A stretch of 64,000 nucleotides of DNA, from the NCBI GenBank assembly GCA_964406575.1, contig CAYOSH010000006.1:1-64000 (forward strand). The letters run 5' to 3'. The position numbers were made by a program, and so were the translations under genes. Shown here in pieces: positions 42,880 to 52,217 of the stretch (the stretch's first letter is position 1; every line of letters begins with the position of its first letter). The notes under the pieces were generated by a model, which worked only from the letters and a program-made list of their open reading frames with translations, had not been told where the DNA came from and searched no databases. This stretch comes from WTAW01 sp964406575 (GTDB lineage Bacteria; Acidobacteriota; Aminicenantia; Aminicenantales; Aminicenantaceae).

Positions 42880-43605
42880 ATGTTAGTAAGACTCAACAAG
42901 TTCCTGGCTCAGTCAGGTGTGGCATCGAGAAGAAAAGCAGACCGAATGATCACCGAAGGTAAAGTCCGGGTGAATAATACCGTTGTCGAAATATTGGGCA
43001 CCAAAATAGATCCTGCAAGAGATTCTGTCAGTGTGGATGGCCGAATAGTAAAAGTCAACGAGGACAAACTCTACATTCTTTTGAACAAACCTCCAGGTTA
43101 TCTCGTCACCCTAAAAGACCCATTCCAGAGACCGACAATTCTAGAATTGCTTCCCAAATTGAACAAGCGCGTTTATCCTGTAGGAAGGCTTGATTTCAAC
43201 AGTGAGGGACTCCTTTTGTTAACGAATGATGGAGAATTGGCGAACCGTTTGATGCATCCACGCTACCGGATAAAAAAAGTCTATGAAGTAAAGGCAAAGG
43301 GACTCCCTTTACAGAAAGATCTCCGGAGGTTGGAGAAAGGCATACTTCTTGATGGGAAGAGGACAGCGCCGGCAAAAGTGACCCTCATCAGGCTGGGTTC
43401 AAAGGATGCCAGGATTCGAATCGAATTGACTGAAGGGAGAAAACGGGAGGCCAGGCGAATGTTTGAAGCCATAGGTCATAGACTCTTCTCTTTGGAAAGG
43501 ACAAGTTATGCGGGGCTGACACGGGGAAATCTTAAAAAGGGACAGTGGCGCAATCTCACCCCCTATGAAGTCGCCGGTCTAAAAAAACAGGTCGGACTGG
43601 ATTAG
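42880..43605 (+). CDS. rluB: RsuA/RluB-family pseudouridine synthase
   Basis: The protein is 241 residues from ATG 42880. An N-terminal S4 RNA-binding domain (VRLNKFLAQSGVASRRKAD, about 3-21) precedes the catalytic domain with VGRLDFNSEGLLLLTNDGEL, whose Asp (D in GRLD) is the nucleophile, and the closing motif LTEGRKREARRMF. RluB makes pseudouridine 2605 of 23S rRNA; RsuA and RluE are close relatives, but the size and S4 domain favour RluB. It is convergent with the Lon-like gene. Confidence 0.86.
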   Translation: MLVRLNKFLAQSGVASRRKADRMITEGKVRVNNTVVEILGTKIDPARDSVSVDGRIVKVNEDKLYILLNKPPGYLVTLKDPFQRPTILELLPKLNKRVYPVGRLDFNSEGLLLLTNDGELANRLMHPRYRIKKVYEVKAKGLPLQKDLRRLEKGILLDGKRTAPAKVTLIRLGSKDARIRIELTEGRKREARRMFEAIGHRLFSLERTSYAGLTRGNLKKGQWRNLTPYEVAGLKKQVGLD

Positions 43606-43609
43606 AGAG

Positions 43610-46048
43610 TTATTGATTTTTATTCTTTTCTGAAGAAGAGGCGAATGTTTTCCAGCTTCTGGCCAGCCGTTGCAGTTCCTCATCAACCATATAATTCAAA
43701 GTCCCTTCCTCAAAAGATCCGTCCTTTTTCCTCTTCCCAGCCTTTACTCCTGTCAGGATTTCAATACCCTGGTCTATAGTCCTCACGGGATAGATGTGGA
43801 ATTGCCCTTTTTCAACAGCTTCGATCACATCTTTTTTCAACATCAGGTTCTGGACATTTTGGTGCGGAATGATGACTCCTTGTGTTCCTGTCAATCCCTT
43901 GGATTTACAGACTTCGAAAAATCCTTCGATTTTTTCGTTGACCCCCCCGATAGGCTGGATCTCTCCTTTCTGGTTGAGAGATCCCGTGACGGCGATGTCC
44001 TGCCTCAAAGGGAGTTTCGCGAGGCTGGAGAGTATGGCATAGACTTCTGTCGATGAGGCGCTGTCACCGTCCACACCCGAATAGGATTGCTCAAAAGCAA
44101 GACTTGCAGACAGAGAAAATGGTTTGTCTTGGGCATACTTTCCCCTGAGATATCCGCCGAGAATGAGAACCCCCTTGTTGTGTGTGCGACCGCTCAAGTC
44201 TGCTTCTCTTTCGATGTTGATAACACCTGCTCTGCCAACGGCTGTCGTTGCCGTGATCCGCGTCGGTTTGCCAAATGAAAACCCTCCCATCTGGTAAACC
44301 GAGAGTCCGTTGACTTGGCCCTCAACTCTGCCCTTGGTGTCGATTATGATCGTCCCCTCGTCGATCATCTCCTGGATCTTATCCTCGATGAGGCCCACGC
44401 GCTCGAAGCGTTCGTCGATCGCTTTTTCCACATGACTCCGGCTGACGACCTTTTTATTGTCCTTTTTGGAGAAGTAGCTGGATTCGCGGATAACATCCGA
44501 AATGATGTTAAAGCGCGTGGAAAGCTTCTTCTGCCGCCCTGCGATTCGTGTCCCGTATTCGATAATGGCCGCAATCCCCCCCTTGTCAAAGGATTGCAGT
44601 TTGTCCTCTGTAGTAATCTTTTTTATGAAGGACGTGTATTCCATTACTGTATTTTTATCCCTGTTCATCTCTGAATCGAATTCTGCTTTAATCTTGAATA
44701 TTTTCTTGAAACCCTCATCCAGGTGATACAGCAAGTTGTATATGTAGGAATCACCGATCATCACCACCTTTACACTAATACTGATCGGCTGGGGCTTGAG
44801 GCGGCTGGTGGAGACAAGATAAAGGGACATAAAATTCTGGATCTCAAGTGTCTGGTATCGAAGAGTTCTTTTCAGAGTATTCCACACACCCGGTTCTATG
44901 AGGACGTCCAGAGCGTTTATGATGAGATAACCTCCGTTTGCTTTGAGGAATGAGCCAGCTTTGATTTTGGTGAAATCCGTTTGAAGAAATCCGAAACGGT
45001 TCATTGATGATTCGATGGAGCCAAAAAGGTTCATGAAATTCGGGTTTGTTTCCATAATGATCGGCGGAGTTTTCAAATCGGAGTTGTCGATAAGCAGGTT
45101 GACTTTGTAATCAAGGAAAGGATCTGGCTGGAACATCAGCTGCTCTTGATCTTTTTTTTGTGTTCCTTTGAAAAGGCTGATCTGTTGAGTCAGTGTTGTC
45201 TCGACATCATCGAGATAGTCTGAAATAAGATCAAACGTGAATGTGTTCCTTATCCCCAAGATGGCTCCCTTGATGATAGGTGTGATCGATTCTTGATCCC
45301 ACTCCTTGAGCAATCGGTGAGTCTCTTCTTCGGTCTCTTTCATCAACTTGAACACCGCTTCCAACTTTTCCGTCAGTTTGTCATATTTGTCCTTCAGCTC
45401 TTCCAGCTTTTCTTTAGCGAATTTTTCTTCTCTCACCAGATTTTCCAGCTGAGCGAAAGGCGTGGGTTTTCCCTCGATCACGGGGATGAGATCAGGCTTA
45501 ACATAAAGTCCCATCTGAATCTGAATGACGGAGAATCCTTCCTTGGCAACTTCTTCCTCGAACGCTTTTAGGATTCCTTTCTGTTTTTTCTGCTGGCTTT
45601 CGATAATGCCGTCTCTTTTATCGGTATAATAGGAGCTTTTCAACAGTTCTGGAATGTTGATTTTCAGCATTTCTATAAGATGCTCCATGGCATCTCGGAA
45701 TAGCTTTCCTTTCCCTGCCGGAAGAATGATCAGCGTGGGCTCATCGGGAACCTTGAAATTTTGGACATAGAGGATATCGTCGGGAATTTTTTCATCTTTT
45801 TCCAGTTTTTCGAGAAGTTGCTGGATGCTGGTTGTTCGTCCTGTTCCTATCATCCCGGTGATGAAGATGTTGTAGCCCAAGTTTTTCACCTCAAGGCCTG
45901 TTTGAATGGATTTGATGGCCCTTTCTTGTCCAATAATCCCTTCGCAGGGCTGGCACTCATCGCTGTTCGCGTAGGGGATTTTTTTAAGGTTCAGTCTCCA
46001 TGCCAATTTATCTGGGGGCAATTCTTTGATTGATGTTATTTTTTTCAC
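43610..46048 (-). CDS. Lon-related AAA+ protease (COG1067)
   Basis: The 812-residue protein has an AAA-like region with GMIGTGRTTS at 65-74, where the Walker A lysine is Arg71, as is common in this subfamily. A long coiled-coil insertion spans about 200-270. The C-terminal Lon protease domain carries the catalytic dyad S663 (GDSAS) and K706 (GGVNEKIEG), 43 residues apart as in E. coli Lon. It degrades proteins in the cytosol; ATP dependence is uncertain given the altered Walker A. It is transcribed alone, convergent with rluB. Confidence 0.88.
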   Translation of the reverse strand: MKKITSIKELPPDKLAWRLNLKKIPYANSDECQPCEGIIGQERAIKSIQTGLEVKNLGYNIFITGMIGTGRTTSIQQLLEKLEKDEKIPDDILYVQNFKVPDEPTLIILPAGKGKLFRDAMEHLIEMLKINIPELLKSSYYTDKRDGIIESQQKKQKGILKAFEEEVAKEGFSVIQIQMGLYVKPDLIPVIEGKPTPFAQLENLVREEKFAKEKLEELKDKYDKLTEKLEAVFKLMKETEEETHRLLKEWDQESITPIIKGAILGIRNTFTFDLISDYLDDVETTLTQQISLFKGTQKKDQEQLMFQPDPFLDYKVNLLIDNSDLKTPPIIMETNPNFMNLFGSIESSMNRFGFLQTDFTKIKAGSFLKANGGYLIINALDVLIEPGVWNTLKRTLRYQTLEIQNFMSLYLVSTSRLKPQPISISVKVVMIGDSYIYNLLYHLDEGFKKIFKIKAEFDSEMNRDKNTVMEYTSFIKKITTEDKLQSFDKGGIAAIIEYGTRIAGRQKKLSTRFNIISDVIRESSYFSKKDNKKVVSRSHVEKAIDERFERVGLIEDKIQEMIDEGTIIIDTKGRVEGQVNGLSVYQMGGFSFGKPTRITATTAVGRAGVINIEREADLSGRTHNKGVLILGGYLRGKYAQDKPFSLSASLAFEQSYSGVDGDSASSTEVYAILSSLAKLPLRQDIAVTGSLNQKGEIQPIGGVNEKIEGFFEVCKSKGLTGTQGVIIPHQNVQNLMLKKDVIEAVEKGQFHIYPVRTIDQGIEILTGVKAGKRKKDGSFEEGTLNYMVDEELQRLARSWKTFASSSEKNKNQ

Positions 46049-46278
46049 TCTGTCTTTCTCCTTCTCCTGTCTTCATAGTCTTTTTGAGGTCCTCAAATTT
46101 GTACCACAAAAATGGGGCCTAGACAACCTCTCAATGATACGTCACCGGGAAAGTGTGCATGCCATACCCTAAAAAAAAGAGATGGTTGGTCTTAAAGCTT
46201 TCTTTCAACCAGATCATAGAGATGCAAAGCCGAACAGTTAACGAGGGCTATATCACTAATTCTTGCATAACGGAGATG

Positions 46279-46447
46279 GGACGCATCCTTATTTCCGTGA
46301 TGCTCCTAAGTCAAATGATATCAGCAGAAGCTCGTCACAGTCCATATTCGTCGAATACCCCCCACCCACCACCATCTGACTCATAAGGACGGTGACTCGC
46401 TCTTTTTTTTCGTCTAATGTGCCTATCACGGAAATAAGGATGCGTCC
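46279..46447. mobile_element. MITE-like element, copy 2 (169 bp)
   Basis: Perfect 23-bp terminal inverted repeats (46279-46301 and 46425-46447; left end starts GGACGCATCCTTATTTCC). Perfect 9-bp target duplication ACGGAGATG at 46270-46278 and 46448-46456. The interior matches copy 1 (11610-11777) across its length. No ORF of its own with a known domain. The perfect ends mark it as the more recent insertion. It sits in the leader of the GNAT gene, 90 bases before its start. The rest of the gap 46049-46269 holds only the Lon-like gene leader and a GGTTG/CAACC hairpin. Confidence 0.9.
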
Positions 46448-46537
46448 ACGGAGATGACGATGCTTGCGCTCCTGAATTTATTCGTGCAAAATCATAAATT
46501 ATCTGATAGAATAAACGAAATTCAGGAGGGCTTAAGC

Positions 46538-47662
46538 GTGAGCACTGTTCGTATAGAAAAAGTCGCTACAAAAAGGGATCTTAAGGCTTTCATTAAGTTC
46601 CCTTGGAAGGTGTACAGGGGTGATCCCAATTGGGTCCCCCCTCTCATTATGGATGTGAAGGAGAAGCTCGACAGGAAGAAGAATCCCTTTTTCGAACATG
46701 CTGAGATGGAGTTGTTCCTTGCGTACAAGGATGAAAAGATCACGGGAAGGATCGCTGCCATCATCGATGGCAATCACAATGAATTTCATGAGGAGAAGGT
46801 GGTTTTTTTCGGCATGTATGAAAGTTATGATGACCTGGAAACTGCCCAGGCCCTGCTGGATAAAGTTGCTGCATGGGGATTAGAAAGGGGAATGGAGACG
46901 CTCCGCGGTCCCATGAATCTATCTATGAACGATGAATGTGCTCTCCTTCTTGAAGGCTTTGACTCCCCTCCGATGATAATGATGACATACAATCCGCGTT
47001 ATTATTTGGACTTGATGGAAAAGTGCGGATTGACAAAAGCCAAAGACCTGTATGCCTTTTATATGTCGGCGACTGAGGATATGGTTAAAAAAATCCAGGC
47101 TATTGTCAATGAAATCAAAAAAAAATCCAGTATTAGCTTGAGAGCAGTGAACATGAAAAAGCTCGATGAGGATGTCGAGAAGATTAAGTACGTCTACAAC
47201 AATGGCTGGGAAAAAAATTGGGGTTTTGTGCCTTGGACCGAGAAGGAGATGGACCACATGGCCAAGAAACTCAAGACCTTCGCTGACCCTGATATTGTGA
47301 TCATCGCCGAAGACAAGGATAGGCCTGTGGGTTTCGCTTTTGCTCTGCCGAATTACAATGAAGTACTCATCAAGCTGAACGGGAGGCTCACTCCTTTAGC
47401 TATACTGAAATTTTTGATTTACAAAAGGAAGATCGAGAGTATCCGGGCTGTTGTGTTTGGAATCGTCAAAGAGTACAGACAGACAGGATTGAGTTATCTG
47501 CTATATTCTGAGTTTGAAAAAAATGTTAAGAGGAAAGGATACAAATGGGGGGAAACTTCCTGGCAACTCGAAGATAATGAGGCCATCAATCGGTTCGTTG
47601 GATCCATCGGAGGAGAAGTCTACAAAAAATATCGAATATTCGAGAAGCGCATTTCTGATTGA
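46538..47662 (+). CDS. GNAT-fold acyltransferase-like protein
   Basis: The protein is 374 residues from GTG 46538, fixed by AGGAGG eight bases upstream; the longer open frame starts at 46454 just beyond the MITE end. The C-terminal half has GNAT-type features: DKDRPVGFAFALPNYN, VVFGIVKEYRQTGLSYLLYSEFE and WQLEDNEAINRFVGSIGGE. The N-terminal half (KFPWKVYRGDPNWVPPLI) is shared by a broad family of uncharacterised acyltransferases. An N-acyltransferase of related fold completes ceramide synthesis in Caulobacter, so it could in principle complement the SPT-like gene; that is weak inference. Followed by the crotonase gene after 17 bases. Confidence 0.72.
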   Translation: MSTVRIEKVATKRDLKAFIKFPWKVYRGDPNWVPPLIMDVKEKLDRKKNPFFEHAEMELFLAYKDEKITGRIAAIIDGNHNEFHEEKVVFFGMYESYDDLETAQALLDKVAAWGLERGMETLRGPMNLSMNDECALLLEGFDSPPMIMMTYNPRYYLDLMEKCGLTKAKDLYAFYMSATEDMVKKIQAIVNEIKKKSSISLRAVNMKKLDEDVEKIKYVYNNGWEKNWGFVPWTEKEMDHMAKKLKTFADPDIVIIAEDKDRPVGFAFALPNYNEVLIKLNGRLTPLAILKFLIYKRKIESIRAVVFGIVKEYRQTGLSYLLYSEFEKNVKRKGYKWGETSWQLEDNEAINRFVGSIGGEVYKKYRIFEKRISD

Positions 47663-47679
47663 GGAGGAAAGGAGGATTT

Positions 47680-48462
47680 GTGGGCTACAAAAATTTGCTG
47701 ATAGAGAAACAGGATGGTTTGGGCTGGATAATCATTAATCGACCGGATAAGCTGAATGCGCTGAATGCAGAAACCGTCAAGGAATTGTATGAAGCATTCC
47801 TTTCTTTACAGGAGAGTCCTGATGTGCGGATAGTCATCCTGACGGGCTCTGGAGATAAAGCCTTTATCGCTGGCGCGGATATCGGCGAGCTGTCTCAACT
47901 CTCATTCTCTTCAGGAAAAGACTATGTTCTGGAAGGCCAGGAATTGTCAAAATTGATAGAGAACCTGAGAAAGCCCGTCATTGCAGCCATAAACGGGTTT
48001 GCACTGGGAGGTGGCACGGAAATGGCCCTTGCCTGTCATGTCCGTATTGCTGCGGAAAATGCGAAAATGGGACAACCTGAAGTAAAGCTTGGGCTTATTC
48101 CAGGCTTTGGCGGAACACAGCGGCTGGCAAGACTTGTGGGGAAGGGCATGGCCCTGGAACTCATCCTTACCGGAAGGATTATCGATGCCCAAGAGGCTTT
48201 CCGGATCGGGCTTGTCAACAGAGTCGTTCCCCAGAGTGAACTGAAAGCCCACTGCAAGAGCTTGGCCAAAGAGATGATCGCCAACGCTCCACTGGCACTT
48301 GAATACGCGATCAAAGCCATCAATATCGGACTGGATAAGACTTTGGGAGAAGGGCTTTTGAATGAAGCCGAGTTGTTCGGAAAGTGTTGCGAAACCGAAG
48401 ACAGTGAAGAGGGGACCAAGGCCTTTTTGGAAAAAAGGAAAGCAAACTTCCAGGGGAAGTGA
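47680..48462 (+). CDS. Enoyl-CoA hydratase/crotonase family protein
   Basis: The protein is 260 residues from GTG 47680, with AAAGGAGG upstream. Crotonase landmarks: FIAGADIGEL (oxyanion hole 1), NGFALGGGTEMALACHVRIA (oxyanion hole 2 and the first catalytic Glu region) and GQPEVKLGLIPGFGGTQRL carrying the second Glu. Such enzymes hydrate enoyl-CoA in beta-oxidation or reverse crotonyl-CoA chemistry. Both Glu positions look conserved, so hydratase activity is likely. Part of the GNAT-crotonase-ribH-nusB-lysS run. Confidence 0.9.
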   Translation: MGYKNLLIEKQDGLGWIIINRPDKLNALNAETVKELYEAFLSLQESPDVRIVILTGSGDKAFIAGADIGELSQLSFSSGKDYVLEGQELSKLIENLRKPVIAAINGFALGGGTEMALACHVRIAAENAKMGQPEVKLGLIPGFGGTQRLARLVGKGMALELILTGRIIDAQEAFRIGLVNRVVPQSELKAHCKSLAKEMIANAPLALEYAIKAINIGLDKTLGEGLLNEAELFGKCCETEDSEEGTKAFLEKRKANFQGK

Positions 48463-48474
48463 AGGGAGAGCGAA

Positions 48475-48942
48475 ATGGATATATACCAGGGAAAACTGCA
48501 AGCCAAGGGCTTAAAGATCGGCATTATAATGAGCCGTTTCAACCAATTCATCTCAGAAAGACTGCTCGAAGGAGCCATGGATGCCCTCTACAAGCTGGGC
48601 GCCGAAGATAAGGATATCTCTTTATACAAAGTCCCTGGCTCTTTTGAAATCCCGGTGGTTGCCAAAAAGCTGGCTTTAGCAAAAAAAGTGGATGGGATCC
48701 TCTGTTTGGGCGCACTTATCAGGGGCGACACACCCCATTTTGATTTTTTGGGTGCGGAGGTCACAAAAGGGCTTGCCCAGATCGCTATGGATGAGGGAGT
48801 GCCGGTTTCCTTTGGAGTTCTGACCGTCGACACTATTGAACAGGGGATTGAGCGGGCCGGGACCAAAGCGGGGAACAAAGGATACGATTCTGCTTTCTCA
48901 CTGGTTGAGACATTGAACCTTTTAAAGGATGCAAGCCTTTAA
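48475..48942 (+). CDS. ribH: 6,7-dimethyl-8-ribityllumazine synthase
   Basis: The 155-residue riboflavin enzyme has SRFNQFISERLLEGA, VPGSFEIPVVAKKL, CLGALIRGDTPHFDF and GVLTVDTIEQGIERAG, all diagnostic. It condenses 5-amino-6-ribitylaminouracil with 3,4-dihydroxy-2-butanone 4-phosphate and forms an icosahedral shell in many bacteria. No other rib genes are adjacent and no FMN riboswitch is seen. It is followed by nusB, a common arrangement. Confidence 0.96.
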   Translation: MDIYQGKLQAKGLKIGIIMSRFNQFISERLLEGAMDALYKLGAEDKDISLYKVPGSFEIPVVAKKLALAKKVDGILCLGALIRGDTPHFDFLGAEVTKGLAQIAMDEGVPVSFGVLTVDTIEQGIERAGTKAGNKGYDSAFSLVETLNLLKDASL

Positions 48943-48960
48943 ATCCAAATATCCTTTTGC

Positions 48961-49401
48961 ATGGGAAAAAGAAGAAAGGCCCGGGAGAGCACTCTCCAGA
49001 TTCTTTTCCAGCTCGAATTCAACGGAGCTGATGCAGAGAGTGTGATCCAGCAATTCTGGAAGGGTAAGAAGAGCACCAAAGAAGTCAGCGATTACTGCCA
49101 GTGGCTCATTAAGGGCATAATCTCCGATCAAGAAAAAATCGACAGGCTCATTCAATCTGCCTCTGAGCACTGGCGAGTCTCCCGCATGCCCATCGTAGAT
49201 CGCAATATCCTTCGGATGGCTGTTTTTGAGCTTTTATATGAGGAAGACGTCGCTCCGGCTATTGTCATCAATGAGGCGATCGAAATTGCGAAAAAGTTCA
49301 GCAGCGAACAGTCTGCAACATTCATCAACGGTGTCCTTGATACCCTGAGAAAGAATATCAACGAAATCAAAAAATCATTAAAGGATGAGGGTAATGGCTG
49401 A
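48961..49401 (+). CDS. nusB: Transcription antitermination factor NusB
   Basis: The 146-residue helical protein has the NusB patterns RRKARESTLQILFQLEF, PIVDRNILRMAVFELLY and VINEAIEIAKKFSSEQSATFINGVLD. It binds boxA RNA with S10 in rRNA antitermination. The first 18 bases after ribH are untranslated. Its 3' end overlaps the lysS start region, so translation of the two is linked. Confidence 0.96.
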   Translation: MGKRRKARESTLQILFQLEFNGADAESVIQQFWKGKKSTKEVSDYCQWLIKGIISDQEKIDRLIQSASEHWRVSRMPIVDRNILRMAVFELLYEEDVAPAIVINEAIEIAKKFSSEQSATFINGVLDTLRKNINEIKKSLKDEGNG

Positions 49402-50920
49402 AAAAAAAGAAAGAACACAACCCGCTTCTCTCGAGGAAAAAGAGCTGACGGAAAAGAGCGAACAAGAACTTGTGCGCAGGGATAAAATGCAAAAATTAGC
49501 CCAAGAAGGGGTTGAGCTTTTTCCTTACAAAGTGGAGATGACACATTATATCTTCGATATCGTTCAGAAGTATGCGGACCTAACCCATGAGGAATTGGAA
49601 GGGAAAAAGATTTCGGTCACTGTTCCAGGCAGGATCCTCTCCATCCGGAAAATGGGCAGGGCGATATTTCTGCACATCGCGGATAGCAGGGCGAAACTGC
49701 AAGCCTATATGCGTGAGGATAAACTGGGCAAGGAGAAATTTTCGCTTTTTTCGATGATCGATATCGGGGACATGATTTCTGTAGAAGGGCAGCTCTTCAA
49801 GACAAGAACAGGTGAGCTGACCATTCTCTGTGATTCGTACACATTTTTGGCCAAATGTCTGCATCCACTGCCAGAGAAGTGGCACGGCCTTCAGGATGTT
49901 GAGCTTCGTTACCGGAAAAGGTACCTGGATCTGATCATGAATCCTGAACAGAGAGAGGTGTTCAGGCTACGCAGTGCAATGATCTCTCACATCCGGAGAT
50001 TTTTCGACAATAGAGGTTATATCGAGGTCGAAACGCCGATGATGCACTCCATTCCCGGAGGAGCTTTGGCCAAACCTTTTAAGACGTTCCACAATGCTTT
50101 GGGGATAGACCTGTATCTGCGGATTGCACCCGAGCTTTTTTTGAAACGTCTGACCGTAGGCGGGTTTGAGAAGGTTTACGAGATCAATAGAAACTTCAGG
50201 AATGAGGGGATTTCTCCCGAACACAATCCAGAGTTCACTATGCTCGAGTGGTATGAAGCCTATGCCGACTACTTTGACATGATGGAGATGACCGAGGAAC
50301 TCATCCATGATCTAGCCCAAACACTGCTCCATAGCGAAGAGATCCCTTACGGGGAACAGAGGATTTCCTTGAAAAGACCCTGGAAGAGAATAACACTCAA
50401 GGACGCTCTCATTCAGTACAGTGGCCTGGCGCCGAGTCGGTTTGACAATCAAGATGAGATAGTGGAATATGCAAAGACAATCGCCCCTGAACAACAGGCA
50501 GTCTCGTATGCGAAAGCTCTAGATGTCATCTTTGATAAACACGTAAAGCAAAATCTTATTCAGCCCACGTTTGTGATGAATCCTCCCCGAGAGATCTCAC
50601 CTCTGGCCAAGGTATCCAAAACGAATCCTGAAGAGGCAGAACGGTTCGAGCTAGTCATGGCTGGTATGGAAATCGCGAATGCCTTTACCGAATTGACAGA
50701 TCCTGATGAACAAAGGAGTCGGTTCGAACAGCAAGCGAAAGAGAGAGAAAAGGGAGATGAGGAGTCCCACATGGTAGATCTGGATTATATCGAAGCCTTA
50801 GAATATGGTCTTCCCCCCACTGGCGGGGAGGGGATCGGAATCGACCGTCTGGTCATGATCTTTGCCAACAGGAAGTCTATCCGCGAGGTGATTCTTTTTC
50901 CTCTGCTCCGCCCAAAATAA
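49394..50920 (+). CDS. lysS: Lysyl-tRNA synthetase (class II)
   Basis: The protein is 508 residues from ATG 49394, with AAGGA eight bases upstream; an in-frame ATG at 49385 is also possible. An OB-fold anticodon-binding domain (about 60-160) precedes the class II core with motif 2 (FRNEGISPEHNPEFTMLEWY) and motif 3 (GIGIDRLVMIF). The N-terminal extension is charged. It charges tRNA-Lys. It overlaps nusB by eight bases. Confidence 0.97.
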   Translation: MAEKKERTQPASLEEKELTEKSEQELVRRDKMQKLAQEGVELFPYKVEMTHYIFDIVQKYADLTHEELEGKKISVTVPGRILSIRKMGRAIFLHIADSRAKLQAYMREDKLGKEKFSLFSMIDIGDMISVEGQLFKTRTGELTILCDSYTFLAKCLHPLPEKWHGLQDVELRYRKRYLDLIMNPEQREVFRLRSAMISHIRRFFDNRGYIEVETPMMHSIPGGALAKPFKTFHNALGIDLYLRIAPELFLKRLTVGGFEKVYEINRNFRNEGISPEHNPEFTMLEWYEAYADYFDMMEMTEELIHDLAQTLLHSEEIPYGEQRISLKRPWKRITLKDALIQYSGLAPSRFDNQDEIVEYAKTIAPEQQAVSYAKALDVIFDKHVKQNLIQPTFVMNPPREISPLAKVSKTNPEEAERFELVMAGMEIANAFTELTDPDEQRSRFEQQAKEREKGDEESHMVDLDYIEALEYGLPPTGGEGIGIDRLVMIFANRKSIREVILFPLLRPK

Positions 50921-50996
50921 TTCCGGAATGGCATTTTTCTTGACTCTTTATCAGTTAAGATTTACCTTTATGGATATTCAATTTTGAGCTTGTAAA

Positions 50997-52217
50997 ATGA
51001 GTTTCGAGTACTTCATCGCCAAACGGTATCTGACGGCCAGGCGCAAGCAGGCATTCATTTCAGTCATAACATTCATCTCTATTTTGGGAATCACAATCGG
51101 TGTTATGGCTTTAGTCATTGCCATAGCCCTCATAACGGGCTTTCAGGGTGATGTCCAGGACAAGATACTCGGCTCAACATCGCACGTGATTATCCGGGAT
51201 TATTCAGAGGGAGGATTAAAAAACTATGATCAGCTCATCTCCCAAGTGAAAAGCATTGAGGGAGTCCAAAGCGCCTCTCCTGTTGTCCTGGATACGGTTC
51301 TCATCACCGGCGCAATTAAAAGCCAAGGGGCTATGCTGCGAGGCGTAAATTTTGAGTTGGAAAAAGAGGCTTCACCCTGGCTCCGAGACCTATCGATGGG
51401 ATACCTCCCAGACCCCGAATCAAAAAGAGATGGGATTCTTCTCGGCCGGGACTTGTCGTTCACCATCGGTGCTTCGGTGGGAGATAAGGTGACAGTGCTG
51501 ACCTCATCTTCGCGCCTTTCGCCCGTGGGCCCCCTCCCTAAGATGAAGCAATTTGTTGTTACAGGAATCTTCCAAACCGGATTGTATGATTTTGACTCTG
51601 CAACAGCCCTGGTGTCGTTGGAAGCGGCTCAGAAGGCTTTCAATCTTGATGACAGCATCAACATTATCCAAGTCAGGATTGAAAATATCTTTCGTGCTCC
51701 GCAAATAGCCGAGAAGATCAAGGAGTTTTTACCTCCCCAGGCTTATTCCATCACCTGGATGGAGCTCAACAGAGCCCTCTTTTCTGCCTTAAAACTGGAG
51801 AAACAGCTGATGTTCCTGACTATTACCCTCATCGTTTTTGTCGCTGCACTGAATATCATCGCCACGCTCATCCTGATGGTTATGGAAAAAACACGGGATA
51901 TCGGGATCCTTATCGCGATGGGAACGACCTCACGCAGCATCAGAAAAATATTTTTCCTTCAGGGTGCCATGATCGGCATCATCGGGACAGCAGTGGGGAC
52001 AGTTCTTGGCTTGCTCTGGTGCTGGTTGGCGAACACGTTTGAGCTCATTAAAGTTCCACAGCAGATCTATGTGATCGCATTTGTCCCCTTTCGTATCAAA
52101 CCAGTGGATTTGATGATGATCGTCGGCATAACCCTTCTCATCAGTTTTTTATCCACCCTTTTTCCATCGCACAGAGCCTCAAAAGTGGACCCCGTGGAGG
52201 CATTGAAGTATGAATGA
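50997..52217 (+). CDS. lolC: Lipoprotein-releasing ABC transporter permease (LolC/E family)
   Basis: The 406-residue permease has the N-terminal FEYFIAKRYLTARRKQAFIS motif typical of LolC/E, a first helix (about 25-47), a periplasmic domain (about 50-265) and three C-terminal helices with VMEKTRDIGILIAMGT. With LolD it extracts outer-membrane lipoproteins from the inner membrane for LolA. Only one LolC/E gene occurs, so a homodimeric (LolF-like) arrangement is inferred. It overlaps lolD by eight bases. Confidence 0.92.
   Translation: MSFEYFIAKRYLTARRKQAFISVITFISILGITIGVMALVIAIALITGFQGDVQDKILGSTSHVIIRDYSEGGLKNYDQLISQVKSIEGVQSASPVVLDTVLITGAIKSQGAMLRGVNFELEKEASPWLRDLSMGYLPDPESKRDGILLGRDLSFTIGASVGDKVTVLTSSSRLSPVGPLPKMKQFVVTGIFQTGLYDFDSATALVSLEAAQKAFNLDDSINIIQVRIENIFRAPQIAEKIKEFLPPQAYSITWMELNRALFSALKLEKQLMFLTITLIVFVAALNIIATLILMVMEKTRDIGILIAMGTTSRSIRKIFFLQGAMIGIIGTAVGTVLGLLWCWLANTFELIKVPQQIYVIAFVPFRIKPVDLMMIVGITLLISFLSTLFPSHRASKVDPVEALKYE

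Noticed and set aside
46153..46386. 77-residue open frame across MITE copy 2
   Set aside because: It runs through the terminal repeat and target duplication; composition is not protein-like and the corresponding frame in copy 1 encodes a different peptide.
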